NCBI RefSeq assembly: GCF_001077815.2
Contig: NZ_CP011310.1
Location: 620,001 to 684,000, forward strand
Source of the DNA: Aurantiacibacter atlanticus
GTDB lineage: Bacteria; Pseudomonadota; Alphaproteobacteria; Sphingomonadales; Sphingomonadaceae
DNA length: 64,000 nucleotides
Direction: 5' to 3'
Shown here: positions 25,680-33,439 of the stretch, piece by piece
Position numbering within the stretch: position 1 is the first letter of the stretch
How the letters are laid out: every line of letters begins with the position of its first letter
Translations under genes and position numbers: made by a program
Notes under the pieces: generated by a model
Told to the model about the DNA's origin: nothing
Databases searched by the model: none
The model's input: only the letters and a program-made list of their open reading frames with translations

Positions 25680-26444
25680 TCATCCCCATGCCGTCCAGAT
25701 GCCGTATCCGCTTGTCATCGTCAGCGCGACGCCGACCATGACCAGCATAAGTTTCGGGCTGAAACGCCGCGCGGCCATCGCACCAACGGGCGCGGCGGCA
25801 ATACCGCCGATGATGAGGCCCAGCGTCGGCCCGGCAATATGTGCCACGCCGAAGTGGAAGATGAAGGATGCCGAAATGCTCACCGTCAGGAAGAATTCGA
25901 CCGAGTTGACTGTACCCACGACCTTGCGCGGCTCTGCCCCCTGGATCAGCAGGTTGGATGTCACCACCGGCCCCCAGCCGCCTCCACCCGCCGCATCGAG
26001 GAAACCGCCGAGCAGGCCCAGCGGCGCGACATGTTTCGCCTCGCGCAGAGGCGGCGGGTACAGCAGCCCGCGTATAAGCAGCCACACGCCAATGCCGGCC
26101 AGGTAAATCAGCACGAAGGGCTTGACCAGCGCGCCGTCGATAGAGGCGAGGAGATAGGCGCCGGCCATTCCGCCGATTACGCCGGGTATCAGGAGGCGGA
26201 AGAACAGGCGCTTGTCGATATTGCCATGAATGAGATGGCTGATACCGGAAGTGGCAGTGGTGAAGCATTCAACCAGATGGACGCGCTGCGAGGCGAGGCC
26301 AGGGGGCACGCCCATCAGGCCCACCATTAGCGTATTGGTGATGACGCCAAAGGCCATGCCCAATGCGCCATCGACCATCTGCGCTGCAAAACCGATCAGG
26401 ATGAAGGGGAGTATCCCCGCGATATCCAAGCCGAAAATTTCCAA
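25680..26444 (-). CDS. TSUP-family (TauE/SafE) sulfite/organosulfonate exporter
   Basis: A 254-residue protein with seven to eight membrane spans and the two repeats of the family: GFAAQMVDGALGMAFGVI (about 18-35) and GLLGGFLDAAGGGGWGPVVTS (about 136-156), the glycine-rich motifs of TauE/SafE. Members export sulfite, sulfoacetate or related anions; the substrate here is not deducible. It lies 36 bases upstream of trmB on the same strand and may share its transcript, and is separated from ctrA by a strong hairpin. Confidence 0.88.
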   Translation of the reverse strand: MEIFGLDIAGILPFILIGFAAQMVDGALGMAFGVITNTLMVGLMGVPPGLASQRVHLVECFTTATSGISHLIHGNIDKRLFFRLLIPGVIGGMAGAYLLASIDGALVKPFVLIYLAGIGVWLLIRGLLYPPPLREAKHVAPLGLLGGFLDAAGGGGWGPVVTSNLLIQGAEPRKVVGTVNSVEFFLTVSISASFIFHFGVAHIAGPTLGLIIGGIAAAPVGAMAARRFSPKLMLVMVGVALTMTSGYGIWTAWG

Positions 26445-26532
26445 TGCAACACACCCTGATTGTTATTGCAGCAAACCGGTTAGCTACAATGTATCTCCCG
26501 GGCGAGATGGAAAAAATTCTCGGGCTGAAACT

Positions 26533-26585
26533 GAAAGCACCCCGGGAGCGACAGGCATGGCCTTGCGCGTTTCCGGGGTGCTTTC
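26533..26585 (-). terminator. 13-bp-stem hairpin after ctrA
   Basis: GAAAGCACCCCGG (26533-26545) is perfectly complementary to CCGGGGTGCTTTC (26573-26585), with a 27-base loop. It lies 51 bases beyond the ctrA stop and before the TSUP gene. No T-run, but the stem is strong. Confidence 0.6.
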
Positions 26586-26636
26586 GGGTACTTCCGTCCA
26601 GGCGCGGACGGCATCAGGGAAGTGGTATCAAATCGT

Positions 26637-27332
26637 TCAGGCGGCTTCGGCCTCCACATCGGGATCGCGAAGCACATAGCCGCGGCCCCAGACTGTTTCG
26701 ATGTAATTTTCTCCGCCACAAGCGCTCGAAAGCTTCTTGCGCAGCTTGCAGATGAACACGTCAATGATCTTGAGTTCGGGTTCGTCCATGCCACCGTAAA
26801 GGTGGTTCAGGAACATTTCCTTGGTCAGCGTCGTACTCTTGCGGAGCGAAAGCAGCTCCAGCATGGCATATTCCTTGCCGGTCAGGTGAACGCGGGCGCC
26901 GTCGACTTCAACAGTCTTGGCATCGAGGTTCACGGCTAGCTTGCCGGTACGGATGATGGACTGGCTGTGGCCCTTGGACCGACGCACAACGGCGTGGATG
27001 CGGGCGACCAGCTCATCGCGGTGGAAAGGCTTGGTCACGTAATCATCTGCACCAAAGCCGAAGGAGCGGATCTTGCTATCCATCTCGGCAATGCCCGAAA
27101 GGATCAGCACCGGCGTCTGCACCTTGGCAACGCGAAGCTTCTTCAGCACGTCATAGCCATGCATGTCGGGCAGGTTGAGATCGAGCAGGATGATATCATA
27201 ATCATATAGCTTGCCCAGATCGAGACCTTCCTCGCCCAGATCGGTCGAGTAGACATTAAAGCCCTCGGTCGTGAGCATGAGCTCAATCGCCTTGGCGGTT
27301 GTCGGCTCGTCTTCAATCAGCAGAACGCGCAT
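26637..27332 (-). CDS. ctrA: Cell-cycle response regulator CtrA
   Basis: A 231-residue OmpR-type regulator, the alphaproteobacterial master regulator of cell cycle, motility and other functions. The receiver domain has the acidic pocket IEDEP (6-10), phospho-acceptor D51 in [13 protein letters not shown], a switch Ser in VLILSG and K in [10 protein letters not shown] (about 104). The winged-helix domain has [44 protein letters not shown] and [10 protein letters not shown]. The C-terminal A-E-A-A resembles the hydrophobic ClpXP degron that allows proteolysis. In sphingomonads CtrA is often non-essential and controls motility and gene-transfer-agent genes. Confidence 0.97.
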   Translation of the reverse strand: MRVLLIEDEPTTAKAIELMLTTEGFNVYSTDLGEEGLDLGKLYDYDIILLDLNLPDMHGYDVLKKLRVAKVQTPVLILSGIAEMDSKIRSFGFGADDYVTKPFHRDELVARIHAVVRRSKGHSQSIIRTGKLAVNLDAKTVEVDGARVHLTGKEYAMLELLSLRKSTTLTKEMFLNHLYGGMDEPELKIIDVFICKLRKKLSSACGGENYIETVWGRGYVLRDPDVEAEAA

Positions 27333-27390
27333 TATATGCTACCCCTTCGTGTCGCTGCGGTAATTCCTCGTTAGGAGGTGTTGCAGTGAA

Positions 27391-27459
27391 TTAACCACGA
27401 CGCTTCTCACCAAAAAAGGTTAACAATCGGTTTCCAACGTTAAGACTTTTTAGTGAGTC
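27391..27459 (-). promoter_or_regulatory. ctrA upstream control region: TTAA half-sites and a GANTC methylation site
   Basis: Upstream of ctrA the minus strand has TTAA at 27391-27394, 27420-27423 and 27440-27443 (two within GTTAAC/GTTAAG contexts typical of CtrA half-sites) and a CcrM site GAGTC at 27455-27459, about 125 bases before the start codon. None of the TTAA pairs shows the full 7-base spacing, so only half-sites are claimed. In Caulobacter a GANTC site in the ctrA promoter couples expression to replication. Confidence 0.5.
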
Positions 27460-27661
27460 TTCCTTGCAACAGGTGCGGAGCCGTTAATTTTCCAGCGTAT
27501 CGCATCGCCGTGCCGTCAATGATTGGCACGAGTCGCTCCGTAACCATATCAGGCAAGATTGGCGTTAACTGACGTAATACATGCTGATGGACGGAATGCA
27601 CAATGTCGGCATGGTGTGTCTGGAAGAACAGCGTGGCAATCGAAGTTGAGCTCGGCTGCAA
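27440..27661 (-). CDS. Doubtful small ORF upstream of ctrA
   Basis: A 73-codon frame beginning with TTG lies in the 425-base gap between ctrA and the DUF1971 gene, where no other gene accounts for it. The peptide is basic with a His-rich first half (QTHHADIVHSVHQHVLRQL) and a terminal T-K-K-S. Codon usage is unremarkable, there is no good ribosome site and no family is recognised. It overlaps the presumed ctrA control region, which argues against it. The rest of the gap (27662-27757) shows nothing. Confidence 0.2.
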   Translation of the reverse strand: MQPSSTSIATLFFQTHHADIVHSVHQHVLRQLTPILPDMVTERLVPIIDGTAMRYAGKLTAPHLLQGRLTKKS

Positions 27662-27757
27662 GAGGGCGCGGGGAAGCTGGCGAAAGGTGCGGCTACAGGA
27701 AACGTGGCACCCAGCCTGGTTATATTGCAGCGAGAGAAAGTTCCGGATCCATTCGTC

Positions 27758-28036
27758 TCAGGCAACAGGCGGCGATGGCTCGCTTTGATAGAACTCGACA
27801 TGCATGCGCATCGGTCCGTCGATTTCTACATGATGGATGGCTTGTGGCGGAATGACAGCCGGCTGGTCGGGGCGAACGTGGATTGTGCGTGCCGGATCAT
27901 GAAAGACAAGCCGGACAGTACCCTCCTCTACCACGAGCAGCCCCCACACTCCTTCCTTCGTGTTATGGGCATTGCGCAGTGCATCCGGCAGACTATTCTC
28001 GGTGAATTGCGGCGTCGATTTATAAGGCGCGGTCAT
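27758..28036 (-). CDS. DUF1971 (YeaR/TehB-N-like) cupin-type protein
   Basis: A 92-residue single-domain protein with family features: T-P-Q-F-T-E-N-S-L-P near the start, then A-H-N-T-K-E-G-V-W-G-L-L-V-V and P-Q-A-I-H-H-V-E-I-D-G, the beta-sandwich core seen in YeaR and the N-domain of some TehB proteins. Its biochemical role is not established. E. coli yeaR is induced by nitrate and nitric oxide under NsrR control, and here the gene lies 16 bases after a globin that diverges from an NsrR-like gene, so a nitrosative-stress role is likely. Confidence 0.8.
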   Translation of the reverse strand: MTAPYKSTPQFTENSLPDALRNAHNTKEGVWGLLVVEEGTVRLVFHDPARTIHVRPDQPAVIPPQAIHHVEIDGPMRMHVEFYQSEPSPPVA

Positions 28037-28052
28037 AATGGTCCTCCATTCA

Positions 28053-28502
28053 TCAATTGGGTTGGTCGGCGTAAAGCTCGTGCTCTTTGTCGATCAGGAT
28101 GTCTGCAAGGAACCAATATGCCTCGCCCCAGGCAGCAAGGATTTCATCGGTCGCGGCATCTCCCAATACGTCCTTGATCGCGGCCAGGAGATTGTCTGCG
28201 ACGATGGGATAATGTTCCGGTTTGACATGCGTTTCCACATGACGTTGGGCCATGCGAAGCACCGCTCCGCTCAGGTTTTCCAGCTTGTCGACATTTTCTG
28301 CGTAAGCGATGATTGCGCCGGCAAGCCTTTTTGGCTGCTCACCTGATTTCTGAGCTGCCTGATCGAACATTGCTTCGACCTCGGGATGTTCGGCAAACAT
28401 CCGGTCATACATACGCTGTGTAATGGCAAGGCCATGCTTCTTAAGCGCAGGCGCATTCGCCTTTATCGTGGCCATTGTGTTCGATGAAAGAGTGCGGGTC
28501 AT
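28053..28502 (-). CDS. Single-domain globin of flavohemoglobin (Hmp) type
   Basis: A 149-residue globin very like the N-terminal domain of Hmp. The B-helix Tyr is in RMYDRMF (about 30-36), the E-helix region reads QKSGEQPKRLAGAIIAYA (about 50-67) and the proximal heme His is in QRHVETHVKPEHY (about 85-97). There is no FAD/NAD reductase domain, so it would need an external reductase for NO dioxygenation. ATG 28502 has AAAGGA upstream. First gene of a two-gene unit with DUF1971, divergent from the NsrR-like repressor across 84 bases. Confidence 0.9.
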   Translation of the reverse strand: MTRTLSSNTMATIKANAPALKKHGLAITQRMYDRMFAEHPEVEAMFDQAAQKSGEQPKRLAGAIIAYAENVDKLENLSGAVLRMAQRHVETHVKPEHYPIVADNLLAAIKDVLGDAATDEILAAWGEAYWFLADILIDKEHELYADQPN

Positions 28503-28525
28503 TGCGAATCCTTTATGATGTAAGC

Positions 28526-28537
28526 TAGATACATCTA
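28526..28537. promoter_or_regulatory. Possible NsrR operator between globin and nsrR
   Basis: TAGATACATCTA is a near-perfect palindrome (10 of 12 positions) in the divergent promoter region. A second half-site-like ATGCATCTT follows at 28566-28574. NsrR consensus half-sites are of the form AAGATGYA / TRCATCTT, so both fit. The binding factor is inferred from the neighbouring gene. Confidence 0.5.
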
Positions 28538-28586
28538 TTCAAGGTGTGATAAAATGTAAAACATATGCATCTTATAGGAGAATGTT

Positions 28587-29084
28587 ATCAAGCTCACCCT
28601 GCAAACCGACTATGCCTTGCGCGTTCTCCTGCATGCTGCGGCTTCTCCCGATGTTCGTCTGGCGATTGCCGATGTTGCAGCGAAGCACCGAATCTCGCGC
28701 AATCACTTGATGAAGATCGTAAACCAGTTGGCCAGCATAGGACTGCTTACTACGGTCCGCGGTCGTGGCGGCGGCTTCTCCCTGGCGCGTGACCCCGCCA
28801 GCATTACCCTGGGAGAGGTCGTGCGGCAGGTTGAGCCGACTTTGCAGCCGGCCGATTGCGGTAATTGCGTTCTTCATCGCGGTTGCGGTCTGACGCCCAT
28901 ATTGGGCGATGCGATGGATGCGTTTCTCAGCGTGCTCGATAACAAGAGCCTTGCTGATGCGATGGCGGAAAGCGCGGTCGATTTCGTTCGGCTCGAACCA
29001 GAACTCTCATTCGCAAAGTTTGAGCAGGATGGATCGACAGAGGTCGAAACCGGAACATCTGGCTCTGACAATCGATCTGAATGA
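28587..29084 (+). CDS. Rrf2-family transcriptional repressor, NsrR-like (ATC start position)
   Basis: A 165-residue winged-helix regulator. The Rrf2 family starts M-K/R-L-T-x-x-T-D-Y-A-L-R; here I-K-L-T-L-Q-T-D-Y-A-L-R begins with ATC at 28587. GGAG lies six bases upstream and an in-frame TAG lies 12 bases upstream, so no ATG, GTG or TTG can supply these residues. TTG 28617 would delete ten conserved residues. The DNA-binding part includes HRISRNHLMKIVNQL (about 36-50). Cysteines in PADCGNCVLHRGCGL (about 91-105) match the three cluster ligands of NsrR, a [Fe-S] nitric-oxide sensor. It should repress the divergent globin-DUF1971 pair. Confidence 0.85.
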   Translation: MKLTLQTDYALRVLLHAAASPDVRLAIADVAAKHRISRNHLMKIVNQLASIGLLTTVRGRGGGFSLARDPASITLGEVVRQVEPTLQPADCGNCVLHRGCGLTPILGDAMDAFLSVLDNKSLADAMAESAVDFVRLEPELSFAKFEQDGSTEVETGTSGSDNRSE

Positions 29085-29160
29085 TCGCCATGCGGGGATG
29101 GAAGGTCGCATCGGTCACTAACACTCAAAGAGACCGGCAAATCCACAGCCCGATCTCCTG

Positions 29161-30606
29161 TTAACCCAACGCCGCCAGCTTCTTCGCCCGCCTTCGCTGC
29201 ACGCTAGACCCAATCCCGATAGCCTCACGGTATTTCGCCACCGTGCGGCGCGCCAAATCAAAACCCTCGGACTTCAGCAGCTCCACCAGAGCATCATCTG
29301 ACAGCACCTTTTTCGGATTCTCTGCATCGGTCAGCGCCTTGATGCGGGCCTTGACCGCCTCGGCGCTCGCGCCTTCGCCGCCCTCTCCGCCGCCAACGCC
29401 GCTGGTGAAGAAATATTTGAGTTCAAACGTGCCGCGATCGCAAGCGAGGAACTTGTTGCTGGTGACGCGGCTGACGGTGCTTTCATGCATCTCTATCGCC
29501 TCAGCCACGGTCTTCAGCGTCAGCGGGCGCAATTGTGATACGCCCTTGCGGAAAAAACCGTCCTGCTGTTTCACGATTTCCGCAGCGGTTTTCAGGATCG
29601 TCTTTTGCCGCTGGTCCATCGCCTTGATCAACCAATTGGCATCGGCAAGCTTCTCCGAAAGCCAACCGCGCGCCTTCTTGCCGGGGCAGCCATTGCGCAA
29701 TTCGATGTAATAGCTGCGATTGACCACCAGCCGGGGCAGCGTCGCTTCGTTAAGCTGGATGTCCCAGCCATTATCCTTGCCCCGCGCAATCAATATATCG
29801 GGCACCACTGCCGCGCTGACACTGCCGCCAAACTGCAGGCCTGGCTTGGGATCATAGCTTCGCAATTCGGCCAGCATCTCGGCAAGGTCTTCATCATCGA
29901 CGCCGCAGATGCGTTTGATATGAGCAAAGGCCCCCTTGGCCACGAGATCGAGATTGTCGATCATCACTTCCATGCACGGATCGTAGCGGTCCGCCTCTTT
30001 TGCTTGCAATGCGAGACATTCGGCCAATGTGCGCGCACCCACACCCGTCGGATCGAGCGACTGGACCACCTCCAGCCCCCGCTCCGCCTTTATCAGCGGC
30101 ACGCCCAGCGCCTGCGCCACTTCGGCCAGCGGAGTTGAAATATAGCCCGCTTCATCCAGCAGGCCCACGATATAGCGGGCAATGAATGCGGCTTGCCCAT
30201 CGGGTGATGCGGGACTGACCTGCTGTTCCAGATGATCTGCAAGGGAAAGGTTTTGCGCGCCGCGATTTTCAAGATCGGGCCCGTCCTCGCCCCCGCCACC
30301 GGACATTTGCGCCGACCAGTCACCCGTGTCGCGATCCTGATCGAGCGCGCTTTGATCTATGTCGAGCGCGCGATCACCTTCGGCTGACGTCGCATCGCGA
30401 AGCTGCGGTTCTTCGGCAGGCGGAGTTTGTGCATCAACGGCGTGTGCCTCGCCCGTTTCGAGCAGGGGATTGCTCTCCAGCGCTTCGGCAATGAATGTTT
30501 CAACTTCCAGGTTCGACAGCGCCAGCAGCTTGATCGCCTGCTGCAACTGCGGCGTCATAACCAGCGATTGCGATTGCCTGAGGTCTAGTCTTGGCCCCAG
30601 CGCCAT
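29161..30606 (-). CDS. rpoN: RNA polymerase sigma-54 factor
   Basis: A 481-residue RpoN. The Gln-rich activator-interacting region I is at the start (RLDLRQSQSLVMTPQLQQAI, and L-A-L-S-N-L-E-V), region II is acidic, and the core-binding domain follows (for example EAGYISTPLAEVAQALGV). The helix-turn-helix and RpoN box are near the end (ARRTVAKYREAIGI, about 450-463), which reads the -24 element. It follows lptB on the same strand, the usual order. No hpf or ptsN gene follows, unlike in many relatives. Confidence 0.97.
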   Translation of the reverse strand: MALGPRLDLRQSQSLVMTPQLQQAIKLLALSNLEVETFIAEALESNPLLETGEAHAVDAQTPPAEEPQLRDATSAEGDRALDIDQSALDQDRDTGDWSAQMSGGGGEDGPDLENRGAQNLSLADHLEQQVSPASPDGQAAFIARYIVGLLDEAGYISTPLAEVAQALGVPLIKAERGLEVVQSLDPTGVGARTLAECLALQAKEADRYDPCMEVMIDNLDLVAKGAFAHIKRICGVDDEDLAEMLAELRSYDPKPGLQFGGSVSAAVVPDILIARGKDNGWDIQLNEATLPRLVVNRSYYIELRNGCPGKKARGWLSEKLADANWLIKAMDQRQKTILKTAAEIVKQQDGFFRKGVSQLRPLTLKTVAEAIEMHESTVSRVTSNKFLACDRGTFELKYFFTSGVGGGEGGEGASAEAVKARIKALTDAENPKKVLSDDALVELLKSEGFDLARRTVAKYREAIGIGSSVQRRRAKKLAALG

Positions 30607-30629
30607 GGCCTATCCCCCTCCGCTCCGCA

Positions 30630-31445
30630 TCACAGGGTGAATGATTCGCCAAGGTACAGGCGCCGCACGTTCTCATCTGCCACCAGTTCTTCCGGGCTGC
30701 CTGCGAACAGAACCTGACCGCCGTAAATGATGCAGGCCCGGTCCACGATATCGAGCGTTTCGCGGACATTGTGATCGGTTATCAACACGCCGATGCCACG
30801 ATTCTTCAAATCTATCACCAGATCACGGATATCGCTGATGGACAGCGGGTCAATCCCGGCAAAGGGTTCATCCAGCAGCATGATGGACGGGCTTGCCCCC
30901 AGTGCGCGGGCGATTTCGCAACGCCGTCGTTCACCGCCCGAAAGCGCCATGGCAGGGCTGGCGCGCAGCCGGGCAAGGCCGAATTCATCAAGCAGGCGTT
31001 CCAGCTCTCGCTCCCGCACATCTTTGTCAGGCTCCACCATTTCCAGCACGCAGCGGATGTTCTGTTCCACTGTCATGCCGCGAAAAATACTGGTTTCCTG
31101 CGGCAGATAGCCCAGCCCAAGGATAGCGCGGCGATACATGGGCAGACGCGTGACATCGACGCCATCCATCAGGATTCGGCCGCTATCGGGCTTCACCAGC
31201 CCCATGATCGAATAGAAGCACGTGGTCTTGCCCGCACCATTGGGGCCAAGCAGACCCAGCACCTCGCCCTTGGCGACCGATAGCGAGATATCGGACAGGA
31301 CGCTGCGCTTGTCATAGCTCTTGGCGATGGAAATGACTTCGAGCCCGCCGTCGGGCGGAAGATCGGGCGATGCATTCAATGGGGCTTGCGCCATGGTTTC
31401 TGCCAGGCCCTCTTCATCAGGAAAATCGTTGTCGCGCGCGCTCAT
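30630..31445 (-). CDS. lptB: LPS export ABC transporter ATP-binding protein LptB
   Basis: A 271-residue cytoplasmic ATPase that powers extraction of lipopolysaccharide by LptB2FG. Walker A is GPNGAGKTTCFY (about 70-81), the Q-loop is GYLPQETSIFRGMTV (about 116-130), the signature LSGGERRRCEIARAL (about 172-186) and Walker B IMLLDEPFAGIDPLS (about 192-206). ATG 31445 follows AGGGCGG and gives an N-terminal extension of about 40 residues compared with E. coli LptB (241). The genes lptC and lptA, usually just upstream, are not here. Confidence 0.95.
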   Translation of the reverse strand: MSARDNDFPDEEGLAETMAQAPLNASPDLPPDGGLEVISIAKSYDKRSVLSDISLSVAKGEVLGLLGPNGAGKTTCFYSIMGLVKPDSGRILMDGVDVTRLPMYRRAILGLGYLPQETSIFRGMTVEQNIRCVLEMVEPDKDVRERELERLLDEFGLARLRASPAMALSGGERRRCEIARALGASPSIMLLDEPFAGIDPLSISDIRDLVIDLKNRGIGVLITDHNVRETLDIVDRACIIYGGQVLFAGSPEELVADENVRRLYLGESFTL

Positions 31446-31619
31446 CTGCCGCCCTGTAGCATGGTGTACGCTGCTTTGAAGACTATTTGGCAAGAAACGT
31501 GCATGTTGATTTTCATTCGCTCCGCAAACGGCCCGCCTCGACACAGCTAAGGTGGACATGCTTGTCAGCGGGACATCAAGGTGGGATAGTCACGAATCGG
31601 AATTGAAAAGGAGTAGCGC

Positions 31620-32009
31620 ATGGCAAAGGCGTTGCCGCAAGGTTCGAAGACGCAAAGGCGCGCGGTTCCGCACACCGGGTCGACAATTGACTGGCATAGC
31701 AAGGTCAGCAATCACGTGGCCTTCGGTCTGCTGACCTATACCGGCCTGCACATCTTCGTGACGATGTTGGCCCTAAAGGGCGGCACTGGATCGGTCATGC
31801 CCTATTTCGCGCTGATCGTGCTGGTTGCGGCCATTGTTCCGGCATGCCGCTGGTTCGAGATGCGCTGGGACAGGCTTTCCGATGCCGAGGGCGGTAGTTC
31901 GGACCTTGCGCCGAGATACCGCCGCGAAATGGCACTGTTATGGGTTATCGCGATCGGTCTGCCCATCGCGCTGACCATGACATTCAAAACCGTCGTGTCG
32001 ATACTCTGA
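31620..32009 (+). CDS. Hypothetical three-span membrane protein
   Basis: A 129-residue protein with a basic, hydrophilic N-terminus and three probable membrane segments: about 31-50 (HVAFGLLTYTGLHIFVTML), 58-78 (VMPYFALIVLVAAIVPACRWF) and 104-127. The ribosome site AAAGGAG supports ATG 31620. No named family is recognised; similar small proteins occur upstream of MscS-type channels in related genomes as far as I can recall. It is probably co-transcribed with the channel gene that follows. Confidence 0.65.
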   Translation: MAKALPQGSKTQRRAVPHTGSTIDWHSKVSNHVAFGLLTYTGLHIFVTMLALKGGTGSVMPYFALIVLVAAIVPACRWFEMRWDRLSDAEGGSSDLAPRYRREMALLWVIAIGLPIALTMTFKTVVSIL

Positions 32010-33412
32010 CCGCGCCTCTTTTTCGTTTTTGTTGTGTTGTGCTGCTGGCATTTGGCGCCCAGCAGGCGCAGGCGGCATTCGTTCCTGAAGCACCGGAAAC
32101 GCAGGCTGCCACGAATGCCCCTGCAGCCGGTTCCATCGAGGCTGAGCAGGACGTCGGGGAGGATGAGCGCATCGCCGCGCGCCTTACCGATATCTTCGCC
32201 AATGTGCCCAGCCTAGCCAATGTCACTGCCAGCGTATCAGGCGGCGTGGTGACGCTGGGGGGCACGGCGCCCGATGCCGGGGCAGAGGATCGGGCGGAAG
32301 CTATTGCGGGCGGCGTGGCAGGCGTCGTCACGGTCGAGAATGCGATAGAACGCGATGTGTCAGTCGATATTGTCGAAAACATCGGCGGCCTGAGCGAACG
32401 GGTGCAGCAATTGTGGCAGGCACTGCCGCTTGCGGGGCTGGCACTGCTGGCAGGGCTGCTCATCGCTAGCTTCGGCTATTTCATCGCCTCCTCCACGGCT
32501 TTGTGGAAACGCATTGCGCCCAATGTCTTTTTGGCGGAGCTGATTGTCGGGGCGATCCGGTTCGTCTTCTCAATCCTCGGTGTGGTGGTGGCGCTAGATA
32601 TGCTGGGGGCCGGGGCGCTGATGGGTGCGGTGCTGGGCGGTGCGGGCGTGATTGGCCTAGCGCTGGGCTTCGCCATGCGTGATACGGTGGAGAATTACGT
32701 CGCTTCGCTGATGCTCAGCCTGCGCCAACCCTTCCGCGCCAATGACCATATTGTAATCGAAGCGCATGAAGGCCGCGTCATCCGTCTAACCAGCCGCGCC
32801 ACCGTGCTGATGACGCTGGATGGCAATCATCTGCGCATTCCCAACTCGCTCGTCTTCAAGACAGTGATCCTGAATTACACGCGCAATCCGCAGCGGCGCT
32901 TCGATTTTGAACTGGGCGTGGATGCGGATGATGATGCGGAGGCGGCGCGCCAGCTTGGCCGCGATGCCCTGCGCGCGCTGGATTTTGTGCTGTCCGATCC
33001 GCTGGCGGAAGTGCGCATAACGAAGGTTGGCGATTCCAATGTCGTCCTGCAATTCCTCGCCTGGGTGGACCAGCGCGAAGCCGATTGGCACAAGGCAAGA
33101 AGCCGCGCGATTGCCGCTTGCAAGATCGCCCTGGAGGACGCAGGCTTCGCTCTGCCAGAGCCGATCTACCGCCTGCGTTTCGACCAGCGCACCGCCACAT
33201 TGCCATTCCAGAATATCGGAGAGCGTGGCGAGGGAACAACGCCACAGCCCGCTCCGCCACCAACGCCTACAAGCCCGCCACCACCTTCAACCGTACCCGC
33301 AGAGGATGACGTCACACCGGATGACGAAGTCGCACGGATGGTGGAAAAGGAACGCCAGGCAGGCGGCGAACAGGATGACGACCTGCTCGATACCGCGCGC
33401 CCGGTGGAGTGA
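31940..33412 (+). CDS. BON-domain mechanosensitive ion channel (MscS family)
   Basis: Up to 490 residues. An N-terminal signal-like segment (FCCVVLLAFGAQQAQAAF) is followed by a BON domain (about 60-125: ARLTDIFANVPSLANVTASV, then GGVVTLGGTAPD), three membrane spans (about 150-245) and the MscS core, including VLGGAGVIGLALGFAMRDTVENYVASLMLSL and the beta domain DHIVIEAHEGRVIRLTSRAT. The tail is Pro-rich then acidic. BON may bind the outer membrane or peptidoglycan and relay tension. The start is uncertain: ATG 31940 overlaps the previous gene by 70 bases; a CTG at 32006 overlapping the stop, or GTG 32039, could be used instead. Confidence 0.85.
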   Translation: MGYRDRSAHRADHDIQNRRVDTLTAPLFRFCCVVLLAFGAQQAQAAFVPEAPETQAATNAPAAGSIEAEQDVGEDERIAARLTDIFANVPSLANVTASVSGGVVTLGGTAPDAGAEDRAEAIAGGVAGVVTVENAIERDVSVDIVENIGGLSERVQQLWQALPLAGLALLAGLLIASFGYFIASSTALWKRIAPNVFLAELIVGAIRFVFSILGVVVALDMLGAGALMGAVLGGAGVIGLALGFAMRDTVENYVASLMLSLRQPFRANDHIVIEAHEGRVIRLTSRATVLMTLDGNHLRIPNSLVFKTVILNYTRNPQRRFDFELGVDADDDAEAARQLGRDALRALDFVLSDPLAEVRITKVGDSNVVLQFLAWVDQREADWHKARSRAIAACKIALEDAGFALPEPIYRLRFDQRTATLPFQNIGERGEGTTPQPAPPPTPTSPPPPSTVPAEDDVTPDDEVARMVEKERQAGGEQDDDLLDTARPVE

Positions 33413-33439
33413 CGCCGCGCGGGAGGAGACATTCTTGGC

